From contig JAFUWN010000076.1 of NCBI GenBank assembly GCA_017483465.1, positions 1 to 64,000 on the forward strand: a stretch of 64,000 bases of DNA. Direction: 5' to 3'. Source of the DNA: Oscillospiraceae bacterium (GTDB lineage Bacteria; Bacillota; Clostridia; Oscillospirales; Ruminococcaceae). Position 1 is the stretch's first letter, and each line of letters opens with the position of its first letter. The notes under the pieces are model-generated. The model made no database searches. It saw only the letters and a list, made by a program, of their open reading frames with translations, and was not told where the DNA came from. Position numbers and translations under genes: made by a program. Shown here piece after piece: positions 9,366 to 18,452 of the stretch.

Positions 9366-10243
9366 TGAAACCAAAATACAAAGGCATTGTATTGATTATC
9401 TGTTCGGCATTCTGTTTTGCATTCATGAACGCATTTGTAAGATTATCGGGAGATCTGCCGTCGATTCAGAAAAGTTTCTTCCGGAATTTTGTAGCATTGC
9501 TGATCGCCGTGGGAGCATGTTATCAAGACAGAAAAAATATTAAAATACCTGAAAAAAGCTGGGGCTGGCTCGTACTGCGGGCCGGCTTCGGTACGATCGG
9601 AATCTTATGCAATTTTTATGCGATTGATCATCTTGTCTTGTCTGATGCCTCTATGCTGAATAAGATGTCGCCGTTTTTCACAATCTTGTTTTCCTGGTTA
9701 TTGCTGAAAGAAAAACTCCGTCCGGCACAAGCCGGAGCGGTACTGACTGCTTTTTTAGGGAGTCTGCTGATCATCAAGCCGAGTCTGGATTTTACGGATT
9801 TCAGAGCTTCTCTGACGGGTCTGACGGGCGGAATCTGTGCAGGAGCGGCCTATGCAGTCGTCAGAATCTTAGGACAAAAGGGAGTCAATAAAAATTTTAT
9901 TGTTTTATTTTTCTCCGGATTTTCCTGTCTGGTCACTCTGCCGTGGCTGATATTTGATTTTCATCCGATGACTCTGAAACAAATCTTAATTCTGATCGGA
10001 GCGGGAACAGCCGCCGCCGGAGGACAGTTCTCCATCACAGCGGCGTACTGTTATGCCCCGGCAAAGGAAATTTCTGTCTATGACTATTCGCAGATTATTT
10101 TTGCTACGTCTTTAGGATTCCTGTTTTTCAGGGAAATTCCGGATATCTACAGTTTTATCGGCTATGCGGTTATTATTTTTGCTGCCGGTGCGATGTTCTG
10201 GTATAATAATTATTATCTTACAAAAAAGCAGTCTGAAAGCTGA
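9365..10243 (+). CDS. EamA/DMT-superfamily transporter
   Basis: This 292-residue membrane protein has about ten hydrophobic helices arranged as two EamA-type halves. The first half includes 'SDASMLNKMSPFFTILFSWL' followed by 'LLKEKL', a typical pattern at the end of an EamA repeat. Drug/metabolite transporters of this superfamily move small organic solutes, often outward, and the substrate cannot be predicted. Its ATG overlaps the xylanase stop codon by one base (TGATG) and no independent ribosome binding site is obvious, so translation is probably coupled to the xylanase. A bidirectional terminator follows. Confidence 0.88.
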   Translation: MKPKYKGIVLIICSAFCFAFMNAFVRLSGDLPSIQKSFFRNFVALLIAVGACYQDRKNIKIPEKSWGWLVLRAGFGTIGILCNFYAIDHLVLSDASMLNKMSPFFTILFSWLLLKEKLRPAQAGAVLTAFLGSLLIIKPSLDFTDFRASLTGLTGGICAGAAYAVVRILGQKGVNKNFIVLFFSGFSCLVTLPWLIFDFHPMTLKQILILIGAGTAAAGGQFSITAAYCYAPAKEISVYDYSQIIFATSLGFLFFREIPDIYSFIGYAVIIFAAGAMFWYNNYYLTKKQSES

Positions 10244-10266
10244 ACTTTCAGACTGCTGATTTTTTG
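10227..10266. terminator. Bidirectional terminator between transporter and pnp
   Basis: Perfect 13-bp stem AGCAGTCTGAAAG / CTTTCAGACTGCT with a 5-base loop. On the plus strand GATTTTTT follows; on the minus strand a run of six T follows. It can therefore end both converging transcripts. Confidence 0.92.
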
Positions 10267-10274
10267 ATATTCAC

Positions 10275-12407
10275 TTAGCTTTTTTTCTTTTTCGCAGCAA
10301 TATCATTAAGGGCTTCTTTTCTGGAGAGATTGATTCTGCCCTGTTTGTCGATTTCCGTTACTTTTACGACAATTTCATCACCGATCTGAACGACATCTTC
10401 GACGTTTTCAACACGATGATTTTCCAGCTGAGAGATATGCACAAGACCGTCCTTGCCGGGAGCAATTTCTACAAATGCACCGAAATTCATGATTCTGACA
10501 ACTTTGCCTTTATAGATTGCACCGACTTCGGGATCATTGGCGATTGTTTCAACAATCTGAATGGCTTTCTTAGCATTGGCCATATCCAGACCGCTGACAA
10601 ATACACCGCCGTCCTCGTTGATATCAATCTTGACATCGCATTCCGCACAGATTTTCTGGATGACCTTACCGCCCTGACCGATGACTTCACGGATTTTATC
10701 AACCGGCACTTTGGTCTGGAGCATCTTAGGAGCATACGCACCGACTTCCGGACGGGGTTCCGGAATTGCTTTCAGCATGATTTCATCAAGAATATATAAT
10801 CTTGCTTTTCTGGTTTTTTCAAAAGCCTGTTCGATAATGGCAGGAGTCAGACCGTCAACTTTAATATCCACCTGAATAGCGGTGATACCCTTGTGCGTAC
10901 CGCCGACTTTGAAGTCCATATCACCGAAGAAGTCTTCCAGACCCTGAATATCGACCATAGTCATGAAATCATCACTGTCAGGCAGAGTGATCAGACCGCA
11001 GGAGATACCGGCAACCGGAGCTTTAATCGGAACACCTGCATCCATCAGAGCCAGAGTTGAACCGCAGATAGAACCCTGCGAAGTAGAGCCGTTGGAGCTT
11101 AATACTTCAGAAACTAATCTCATAGAATAGGGGAATTCTTCTACAGACGGCAGAACCGGAACAAGAGCCTTTTCAGCCAGGGCACCATGACCGATTTCAC
11201 GTCTGCCGGGGCCTCTGGAGGGCTTTGTTTCACCAACAGAATAAGACGGGAAATTATACTGATGCATATATCTCTTGGAAGTTTCTTCATCGAGGCCGTC
11301 AATTTTCTGTGCATCGCTGACAGGTCCCAGTGTTGCAACTGTCATAACCTGTGTCTGACCTCTGGTGAACAGACCGGAGCCATGTACTCTCGGCAGAACA
11401 CCGACTTCGGCAGCCAGCGGACGGATTTCATCAATTCCACGGCCGTCCACACGCTTGCCGTTATAAAGCCAGTTGCGGACAATCTTCTTCTGAAGCTTAT
11501 AAATGCATTCGTCAATCTTAGCAGCAGTTGCTTCGCCGAACTGTTCAGCAAGTTTTTCATCAAAAGCCGCATGTACTTCATCAATAATCGGCTGCATTCT
11601 TTCGTCACGGACATTCTTGTCATTGGTATCAAGAGCGACCTTGACTTTCTCACCGACAAGAGCTTCTACCGCATCGAATACATCATGCGGAATTTCCTGA
11701 GATTCAAAGGCAAATTTCGGCTTGCCGATTTCTTTCTGAATTTCAGAAATAAAAGCAACCATTTTTTTGATTTCTTCATGACCGGTCAGAATGGCACTGA
11801 GCATGGTCTTTTCATCGACTTCATTTGCCCCTGCTTCGATCATGACGATTTTTTCGGCACTTCCGGCAACGGTCAGAACCAGATCGTTATTTTCTCTTTC
11901 GTCTTTGGTCGGGTTGAGTACAATCTTTCCGTCCACAAGACCGACACTGATACCGGCAATCGGGCCGTTCCACGGAATATCAGAAATAGAAATCGCAATG
12001 GAAGTGGCAATCATACCGGTGATTTCCGGAGAGCAGTCCGGATCTACCGAAAGCACGGTCATGACAACAGAGACATCATTTCTCATATCTTTCGGGAAAA
12101 GCGGTCTGATCGGTCTGTCAACCATACGGGAGGTTAAAATTGCCTTTTCAGAGGGCTTGCCTTCACGCTTGGTAAAAGAACCCGGAATTTTGCCGACAGC
12201 ATATAATCTTTCTTCATAATCTACAGAAAGCGGGAAGAAATCCACACCTTCACGGGGTTTCGGGCTTGCGGTCACGTTGGCCATGACAACCGTATCACCA
12301 TAGCGAACCCAGCAGGAACCGTTTGACAGAGCACAGGTCTTTCCTGTTTCGACTTTGAGCGGTCTGCCTGCATAGGTAGTTTCAAAAGTTCTGTAATTTT
12401 CAAACAT
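10275..12407 (-). CDS. pnp: Polynucleotide phosphorylase
   Basis: This 710-residue PNPase degrades RNA 3' to 5' using phosphate and belongs to the RNA turnover machinery. Two RNase PH-like domains (about 1-230 and 310-540) flank a helical linker. A KH domain follows, containing 'IGQGGKVIQKI', and then a C-terminal S1 domain containing 'VVRIMNFGAFVEI'. Conserved core segments include 'FTKREGKPSEKAILTSRMVD' and 'GRREIGHGALAEKAL'. The length is normal. GCGAGGAT precedes the ATG. It lies just downstream of rpsO, the classic bacterial arrangement, with a terminator-like hairpin in between. Confidence 0.98.
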   Translation of the reverse strand: MFENYRTFETTYAGRPLKVETGKTCALSNGSCWVRYGDTVVMANVTASPKPREGVDFFPLSVDYEERLYAVGKIPGSFTKREGKPSEKAILTSRMVDRPIRPLFPKDMRNDVSVVMTVLSVDPDCSPEITGMIATSIAISISDIPWNGPIAGISVGLVDGKIVLNPTKDERENNDLVLTVAGSAEKIVMIEAGANEVDEKTMLSAILTGHEEIKKMVAFISEIQKEIGKPKFAFESQEIPHDVFDAVEALVGEKVKVALDTNDKNVRDERMQPIIDEVHAAFDEKLAEQFGEATAAKIDECIYKLQKKIVRNWLYNGKRVDGRGIDEIRPLAAEVGVLPRVHGSGLFTRGQTQVMTVATLGPVSDAQKIDGLDEETSKRYMHQYNFPSYSVGETKPSRGPGRREIGHGALAEKALVPVLPSVEEFPYSMRLVSEVLSSNGSTSQGSICGSTLALMDAGVPIKAPVAGISCGLITLPDSDDFMTMVDIQGLEDFFGDMDFKVGGTHKGITAIQVDIKVDGLTPAIIEQAFEKTRKARLYILDEIMLKAIPEPRPEVGAYAPKMLQTKVPVDKIREVIGQGGKVIQKICAECDVKIDINEDGGVFVSGLDMANAKKAIQIVETIANDPEVGAIYKGKVVRIMNFGAFVEIAPGKDGLVHISQLENHRVENVEDVVQIGDEIVVKVTEIDKQGRINLSRKEALNDIAAKKKKS

Positions 12408-12458
12408 AAAAAATCCTCGCTTTGTGCATAATTTTTTGTGTCAGGCAGCGTTTTTAGC

Positions 12459-12490
12459 AAAAAACCCTGCTCCGGAATGACGTTCCGGAG
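12459..12490 (-). terminator. Hairpin/terminator between rpsO and pnp
   Basis: On the minus strand CTCCGGAA / TTCCGGAG (12490-12470) with a 5-base loop is followed by CAGGGTTTTTTG. It probably ends most rpsO transcripts, with some read-through into pnp. A second, weaker dyad lies between it and the rpsO stop. Confidence 0.75.
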
Positions 12491-12574
12491 TACGGCAGAA
12501 TGCTAATAAGCCGCTGCTGACAACATGCACAGAAAGGCAGACGACATAAAGCCGCTGCCTTCTGTATGTGTTTC

Positions 12575-12841
12575 TTACTTACGGATGCCGAGCTTTGCAA
12601 TAATAGCACGGTATCTTTCGATATCTTTCTTCTTGAGATAAGCAAGAAGATTTCTTCTGCGGCCGATCATCTTGAGCATACCTCTTCTGGAATGATGGTC
12701 ATTCTTGTGAACTTTCAGATGTTCTGTCAGGTCGTTGATACGACGGGTCAGGATAGCGATCTGAACTTCAGGAGAGCCGGTATCTGTTTCGCTGAGGCGG
12801 TTTGCTTCGATGACAGCAGTCTTTTCTTCCTTACGCAGCAT
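12575..12841 (-). CDS. rpsO: 30S ribosomal protein S15
   Basis: This 88-residue protein has the standard S15 length and segments '[20 protein letters not shown]', '[20 protein letters not shown]' and '[17 protein letters not shown]'. S15 binds the central domain of 16S rRNA (helices 20-22) and is an early small-subunit assembly protein. AAGGGGTGA precedes the start. It is transcribed from its own promoter through a structured leader and is followed by pnp. Confidence 0.98.
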   Translation of the reverse strand: MLRKEEKTAVIEANRLSETDTGSPEVQIAILTRRINDLTEHLKVHKNDHHSRRGMLKMIGRRRNLLAYLKKKDIERYRAIIAKLGIRK

Positions 12842-12952
12842 GATAGTTTCACCCCTTTATAATAAAATTCTGATTCTCCGTGAACGCAGTGGAGGGCAGG
12901 TGAAATCCCGGAAAGGGCTTAACCCCAGAACCGAGTACACGGAACAATAAGT
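12842..12952 (-). promoter_or_regulatory. Structured rpsO leader, possible S15 autoregulatory element
   Basis: About 110 nt separate the promoter from rpsO. An outer stem can form between TCCGTG and CACGGA (12943-12938 with 12882-12877). It encloses at least one further GGG...CCC hairpin, giving a multi-branch fold. In several bacteria S15 represses its own mRNA through leader structures that mimic its rRNA site. Whether this leader does so is inference from position and folding only. Confidence 0.45.
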
Positions 12953-12981
12953 ATTATAACATATTTTTCAGAATTTGTAAA
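12953..12981 (-). promoter_or_regulatory. Promoter of rpsO
   Basis: On the minus strand TTTACA (12981-12976), 17 bp, TATAAT (12958-12953). It sits just after the degV coding region and drives rpsO and probably part of pnp. Confidence 0.75.
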
Positions 12982-13017
12982 GTCTTTTTTCAAAATTTTT
13001 TTAAAAAAATTCTGATT

Positions 13018-13884
13018 TTATTTTCCGATATGATGGATTGTGATGACACCGGGGCCGGTATGTGCTCCGATGATAGGGGACAATGTTTTGATTTTGATCA
13101 CAGTGCCGGGGTCTTCTGACAGAATCATGCTTTTGAGGCGTGATGCACTTTCTGCATCATCCGAATGGGTGATATAGACAACAGGATTATAAGAAGTATT
13201 TTTATGTTCCATATATAAATCTTTCAGCAGTTCACAGGCTTTCTTGCTGCCTAATTTTTTGCTGATCTGCCGGAGCACGCCGTCACTGGAGATTTCAAGA
13301 ATCGGCTTGACACCGAGCAGAGTGCCGATAAAAGATTTGCTTGCGGTAGTTTTTCCGTCACGGCGGAGATAATCCAGATCATTGACATAAAACCAGCTGC
13401 GGATTTTTCCGCACAGACCGGTAAGCCGCTGAACATTCGCATCCAGCAGATAGCCGTTTCGTTTATTATTGACAGCTTCTTCGGCCAGTACGCCGACACC
13501 GCCGGTTGCCGAACGGGAATTTAAAATATAAATCGGCAGTTTGCCGTATCTTGCCTCTAAAGCCAGTTTAGCGGCGACAGCAGAATTATAGGACGGTGAC
13601 AGTTCACTGGAGAAGCAGAGATACAACACACCGACACCATGTCTTACCAGCGGTTCAAAGATACCTTCGTAATATTCCTGTGGCATGGGTCTGGTTTCTG
13701 TCGTTTCACCGTTACGCTGATTGTCATAGAAATTTTTCATGTACGAATCGGTTTCCAGTCCGGTGCAGTCAATTACTTTAAAATTATTGGTATACTGCAT
13801 AGAGAGCACTGTAATTATATTTTCCCTGATATAATTCACATCCACGTCTGCGGCAGCATCGACAAAAATTTTATAATCATTCAT
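13018..13884 (-). CDS. DegV family protein (fatty acid-binding)
   Basis: This 288-residue DegV-fold protein opens with 'FVDAAADVDVNYIRENIITV' and contains 'LYLCFSSELSPSYNSA', the usual DegV lipid-pocket region, and the C-terminal 'SPIIGAHTGPGVITI'. DegV/FakB proteins bind a fatty acid and present it to the kinase FakA for phosphorylation. No FakA gene is present in this window. CAGGAGTG precedes the ATG. It is the first gene of the minus-strand block and is separated from rpsO by the rpsO promoter. Its own promoter was not identified with confidence. Confidence 0.9.
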   Translation of the reverse strand: MNDYKIFVDAAADVDVNYIRENIITVLSMQYTNNFKVIDCTGLETDSYMKNFYDNQRNGETTETRPMPQEYYEGIFEPLVRHGVGVLYLCFSSELSPSYNSAVAAKLALEARYGKLPIYILNSRSATGGVGVLAEEAVNNKRNGYLLDANVQRLTGLCGKIRSWFYVNDLDYLRRDGKTTASKSFIGTLLGVKPILEISSDGVLRQISKKLGSKKACELLKDLYMEHKNTSYNPVVYITHSDDAESASRLKSMILSEDPGTVIKIKTLSPIIGAHTGPGVITIHHIGK

Positions 13885-14066
13885 AAAAATATCACTCCTG
13901 ATTCAGAATTTAAAACAGTCTCTTGTCCGGCTGCGGCGGACAGGAGCTGTCAGTTGATTATAATTCAGAAAAATATACAAAATATATTTTCTTGTTTGAT
14001 ATTATATCATAAATTTAAACAAATGTCAAGAGTGTTTTATTAATTTTGTGTAAATCTGTTTTCCGC

Positions 14067-14095
14067 TTGCACTTTTTGTAAAATCATGCTATAAT
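14067..14095 (+). promoter_or_regulatory. Extended -10 promoter of the TIR-TPR operon
   Basis: TTGCAC (14067-14072), 17 bp, TATAAT (14090-14095) preceded by TGc. It lies about 50 nt before the TIR-TPR start codon. The rest of the 260-bp gap back to degV is AT-rich without a further gene. Confidence 0.8.
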
Positions 14096-14144
14096 AAAAA
14101 CTGTATGCTACTTATTTCAGCCAGACCAGGAAAGGATTTTGATT

Positions 14145-17100
14145 ATGACAAAGCTGAATTACAGGACCAAAGGAAACAGCTCTCCGGAAGATAAGCCAAA
14201 AGTTTATTTTTCCTGCCATCCGGATGATTTTGAAATGACATTTGAGACAGTCTGCGAAGATATTTTCAAAACACATGACTGTGTGATTTTCTATAAAGAA
14301 GACATGGCCGACACTCTGCCGGAAGAAACCAGAGAAATTGACCTGGGCCGTATGAACCTGTTTGTTTTTCCGGTCACATACCGGTTTCTGAGAGAAAAAA
14401 ACCGTGCTGCCGAGGAAGACCTTGCTTTTGCGAAACAGCAGCTGAAACCGATTCTGCCTGTTTTATTTGAATATCGCACAGAAAGTATTCTTGATTTTTA
14501 CAGCAGACCGGAAATGTTCGGTGAACGGCAGTTCCTCAAAAAATACAGCAGTGACCTCACAGAAATCGGCTTCGGGGAAAAATTGAAAAAATATCTGGAT
14601 CATACTCTGATCGACAGCGATACAGCCGAAAAAATCCGAAAAGCATTCGATGCCTATATTTTTCTCAGTTATCGTAAAAAAGACAGAAAATATGCCAATG
14701 AACTGATGCAGCTCATTCACAGAAATCCTTTGTGCCGAAATATTGCTATCTGGTTTGACGAATTTCTGACACCCGGTGAAAGCTTCAATGCTTCCATCGA
14801 AAAAGCCATGCAGGACAGTCAGCTGGTGACACTGCTGGTGACACCCAGTCTTCTCGAAACACCAAACTATGTTCAGGAAATCGAATACCCTGCGGCCGTG
14901 CAGTCCGGCAAGCCTGTCTTTCCGGCCGAAAAAGTAGAAACCAATATCGAAAAACTGAAAGAAAATTATAAATCCCTTCCGCAGCTGATCAATGCCAATG
15001 ACGAAACCGCATTCCATCAGGCATTTCTGGAAGCCGTAAAAGATATTGTAAGGCATGAAGCCGAACAGGATCCTATGCATAATTATCTGATCGGCCTTGC
15101 CTATCTGGACGGCATTGATGTGGAAATCAATCCCGCATACGGCATAGAGCTGATCACCAAAGCCGCTGAAGCCGATCTCCCGGAAGCCCTGGAGCAAATC
15201 TATGACATGTATGCCAACGGCAATTATGTTTCCCTGGATTATCAGAAAGCTCTGTACTGGGCAGAAAAAGCCTATCATTATGCCCTCCGTACCTACGGTG
15301 AAACGGATGAAGATACGATGTTTGCCCTGCTGATTCTGGCAACTGCTTACAGAGATGTGGGCGATTATGAAAAAGAACTGGAATTGAACCAGAAATGCTA
15401 TGAAATTCAATGTCAGGAACTGGGAGAAGATGATTTTTCTACCCTGCTTTCCCTGAATAATCTGGCACTGGCTTATAATAATCTTGGCGATTATGAAAAA
15501 GCTCTGGAATTAAATAAAAAATGCTATGAAATTGAATGCCGGGAATTCGGGGAAGATTCTTCCGAAACATTGGTTTCACTGGGAAATCTTGCCCTGAGCT
15601 ATAACAATCTGGGCGATTATGAAAAATCTCTGGAATTAAACGAAAAATGCTATGAAATTGAATGCCGGGAATTCGGGGAAGAAAACGAACAGACATTGTT
15701 GGTCTTAAATAATCTTGCCGTTGCACATGTTAATCTCGGCAGTTATGAAAAAGCTCTGGAATTAAACGAAAAATGCTATGAAACCGATTGCAGGACACTC
15801 GGAGAAAATCACCCTACCACACTGCTTTGTCTGAATAATACTGCCTATTCTTATGCCAGACTCGGAGATTATCCAAAAGCACTGGAACTCGGTGAACAAT
15901 GCTATCAGGCATACTGCGAAGTACTCGGAGAAGAACACCCTTCCACTTTGCTGCCGCTGTCCAATCTTGCCGATTATTACAGAAATATGGGCGATTATCA
16001 AAAATCTCTGGAATTGAATCAGAACAGCTATGCCGCCAACTGCAAAGTACTCGGAGAAAAACATCCTTCTGCACTTGCAGCACTGAATGCTCTGACTATG
16101 TCTTATTATTATGTCGGGAATTTTGAAAAAGCGATTTTGCTCGGTCAGAACTGCTATGATCTGCAATGTGAAGTGCTCGGTGAAAAACATCCCCATACCC
16201 TGCTGACATTAAATAATCTTGCTCTGGCTTACAGCGATTCCGGAGAATATGAAAAAGGCCTTGCACTTCATGAAAAAGCTTATCAAATGCAGTACGAAGC
16301 TTTCGGAGAAGAACACCCCACAAGTCTGACACTGCTCGGAAACCTTGCACTTGCCTATGACAATACCGGCCGGTTTGAAACTTCACTGGAACTTCATAAA
16401 AAATGCTATGACATCAGCTGCAGGGTACTCGGTGAGGATCATCCCAATACTTTACTGGAAATGATTAATCTTTCCTCTGCTTACAGCAATATTGACGAGA
16501 TGGAAAAAGCTCTTTCCATTGCTGAAGAAGCTTACAGAATCGGCTGTGAGAAACTCGGTGAGGAACATCCGATTATTCTGACAATCCTGAATAATCTCGC
16601 CGGCCTGCGAGATGTTTACGATGGCAGTGAAGATATACTCGCTCTTTACGAAAAAAACTATGAACTGCATTGTAAAGTCCTCGGTGAAGAACACCCCGAA
16701 ACATTGACTGCACTGGATAATCTGGCTGTCAGCTATATCCAAGCCGGCAATTTTGAAAAAGCGATGCCATTGCAGGAAAAAAGCTATGAACTGCATTGTG
16801 AAATCCTCGGTGAAGAACATCCCAACACATTGAATGCTCTGGATAATCTGGCAAGTGCCTGTGATACAGCAGGGGAAAGCGAAAAAGCACATGAACTTTA
16901 TGAAACCTGCTATGAATTACGCTGTAAAATACTGGGAGAAGAACACCCCAGTACGTTAGGCTCACTGCATACGCTGGCTGTTAATTACACTGATCTGGGA
17001 GATTATGAAAATGCCCTTGCCCTTCATCAGAAAAGCTATGACCTGCACTGTGAAATACATGGCGAAAAACATCCTGATACGCTGAGAGCCTTGAATTTCC

Positions 17101-18431
17101 TGGCTCTTGCATATGAAAATCTTGAAGATCATGAAAATGCAATTGCTGCTCATGAAACATGCTATGCCCTGCGATGTGAAGTCCTGGGAGAAGAAGACCC
17201 TGATACACTGATTTCTTTAAGCAATCTTGCCATCACTTACGGAAATAGCAATCAATTTGACAAATCACAGGAGCTTCTGGAAAAATGCTATGCTCTCCGG
17301 TGCAAAACACTGGGAGAAGATGACTCCGATACTCTCGAAACTCTGGAAGGCCTTGCGATCTCTTACAGAATTCTCGGAGATTTGGAAACCTCTCTGGAAC
17401 TGCATAAAAAATGCTATGCTCTGCAATGCGAAGTGCTGGGTGAACATCATCCCGGTACACTGGCAATACTCAACAATTTTGCCCTGTGTTATCAAGGCCT
17501 TGGCGAATCTGAAAAAGCACTTGAATTTTATGAAACATGCTATCAGTTACGCTGTGAAGTCCTGGGAGAACAAGACCCGGATACCCTGTTATCTTTAAGC
17601 AATCTCGGTCTGATGTACCAGAGTCTGGAACAATATGAAAAAGCAAGGGAACTTCTGGAAAAATGCTATGATCTCTGGTGCGAAGCACAGGGCGAAATGC
17701 ATCCTGATACCATCGATGCACTGGACAGTATTGCCGGCTGTTACAGAGCAGCCGGAGAGTTTGAAACCGCATGGGAACTTTATGAAAAATGCTATGCCCT
17801 GGAATGTGAAGTGTTCGGCAAGGAACATCCTAATACACTGATTACACAGAATAATATTGCCGTGTGCTGTGAAAATCTGGGAGATTATGAAAATGCAATT
17901 GCACTGTATCAAGAATGCTATGCATCATGCTGTCAGGTACTGGGAGAAGAAAACCCCGATACTTTGCAGTTATTAAGCAATCTTGCTGTAGCTTACGGAA
18001 ATACAGACAGATATGAAGAAGCTCTGGAATTATTGGAAAAATGCTATGCTCTGCGGTGTGAAGCTCTGGGAGAAACCGACATCAATACGCTGGATACTCT
18101 GCATAATCTCGGTGTTTGTCACAGACTGACCGGCAATTTTGAAACCGCACGGGAACTTCTGGAAAAATGCTATCAGTCACGCTGTGAAGCATTGGGGAAA
18201 GAACATCCTGATACACTGCTGTCATTAAATCAGCTTGCTATTGCCTGTCAAAATGCAGAAGACTATACAACAGCACTGAAACTGTTCCAGACATGCTATC
18301 AGCTGCAATGTCAGCAATTCGGTGAAGATCATCCTGATACAAAAGAAACTGCCGAAAATATTCAGTACTGCAAAGAACACTCCAAAAAAGAAGGGCTTCT
18401 CTCAAAATTGAAGCACCTGTTTGAAAAATAA
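14145..18431 (+). CDS. Giant TIR-domain protein with 24 kinesin-light-chain-type TPR repeats
   Basis: The 1428-residue protein has four parts. Residues 19-150 form a divergent TIR-like domain ('KVYFSCHPDDFEMTFE'). Residues 168-290 form a clear TIR domain: 'AYIFLSYRKKDRKYA', 'IWFDEFLTPGESF', and a candidate catalytic Glu245 in 'NYVQEIEYP' at the place of the S-x-x-C-x-x-E motif. A Sel1-like helical segment follows (about 310-380). Then come exactly 24 repeats of 42 residues (383-1390), each with L-G-E-x-H-P-x-T-L and mostly C-Y-x3-C, and a lysine-rich tail. TIR domains cleave NAD or act as signalling adaptors, and TPRs bind proteins. The ATG at 14145 follows AGGAAAGG. The next gene starts 21 bp on and is presumably a partner. 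An immune role is inference. Confidence 0.9.
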   Translation: MTKLNYRTKGNSSPEDKPKVYFSCHPDDFEMTFETVCEDIFKTHDCVIFYKEDMADTLPEETREIDLGRMNLFVFPVTYRFLREKNRAAEEDLAFAKQQLKPILPVLFEYRTESILDFYSRPEMFGERQFLKKYSSDLTEIGFGEKLKKYLDHTLIDSDTAEKIRKAFDAYIFLSYRKKDRKYANELMQLIHRNPLCRNIAIWFDEFLTPGESFNASIEKAMQDSQLVTLLVTPSLLETPNYVQEIEYPAAVQSGKPVFPAEKVETNIEKLKENYKSLPQLINANDETAFHQAFLEAVKDIVRHEAEQDPMHNYLIGLAYLDGIDVEINPAYGIELITKAAEADLPEALEQIYDMYANGNYVSLDYQKALYWAEKAYHYALRTYGETDEDTMFALLILATAYRDVGDYEKELELNQKCYEIQCQELGEDDFSTLLSLNNLALAYNNLGDYEKALELNKKCYEIECREFGEDSSETLVSLGNLALSYNNLGDYEKSLELNEKCYEIECREFGEENEQTLLVLNNLAVAHVNLGSYEKALELNEKCYETDCRTLGENHPTTLLCLNNTAYSYARLGDYPKALELGEQCYQAYCEVLGEEHPSTLLPLSNLADYYRNMGDYQKSLELNQNSYAANCKVLGEKHPSALAALNALTMSYYYVGNFEKAILLGQNCYDLQCEVLGEKHPHTLLTLNNLALAYSDSGEYEKGLALHEKAYQMQYEAFGEEHPTSLTLLGNLALAYDNTGRFETSLELHKKCYDISCRVLGEDHPNTLLEMINLSSAYSNIDEMEKALSIAEEAYRIGCEKLGEEHPIILTILNNLAGLRDVYDGSEDILALYEKNYELHCKVLGEEHPETLTALDNLAVSYIQAGNFEKAMPLQEKSYELHCEILGEEHPNTLNALDNLASACDTAGESEKAHELYETCYELRCKILGEEHPSTLGSLHTLAVNYTDLGDYENALALHQKSYDLHCEIHGEKHPDTLRALNFLALAYENLEDHENAIAAHETCYALRCEVLGEEDPDTLISLSNLAITYGNSNQFDKSQELLEKCYALRCKTLGEDDSDTLETLEGLAISYRILGDLETSLELHKKCYALQCEVLGEHHPGTLAILNNFALCYQGLGESEKALEFYETCYQLRCEVLGEQDPDTLLSLSNLGLMYQSLEQYEKARELLEKCYDLWCEAQGEMHPDTIDALDSIAGCYRAAGEFETAWELYEKCYALECEVFGKEHPNTLITQNNIAVCCENLGDYENAIALYQECYASCCQVLGEENPDTLQLLSNLAVAYGNTDRYEEALELLEKCYALRCEALGETDINTLDTLHNLGVCHRLTGNFETARELLEKCYQSRCEALGKEHPDTLLSLNQLAIACQNAEDYTTALKLFQTCYQLQCQQFGEDHPDTKETAENIQYCKEHSKKEGLLSKLKHLFEK
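15291..18314 (+). repeat. 24 tandem 126-bp units encoding 42-residue TPRs
   Basis: Within the TIR-TPR gene, codons 383-1390 divide without gaps into 24 units of 42 codons. Nucleotide identity between units is moderate, so the array is old rather than freshly amplified, although neighbouring units 2-4 are notably similar. Eighteen of 24 units keep both Cys of the C-Y-x3-C motif. Confidence 0.92.
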
Positions 18432-18452
18432 AATGCAATAGGAGGAATCTTC

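Noticed and set aside
11187-12137. Plus-strand ORF of 316 codons inside pnp.
   Set aside because: It is antisense to a clear, full-length PNPase and has unnatural composition.
12985-13017. AT-rich inverted repeat after degV as a terminator.
   Set aside because: The stem consists almost only of A-T pairs and would be very weak; it may be chance in AT-rich DNA.
14463-18438. Many long minus-strand and alternate-frame ORFs across the TIR-TPR gene.
   Set aside because: They mirror the 126-bp repeat of the plus-strand gene, have no ribosome binding sites and give no protein-like sequence.
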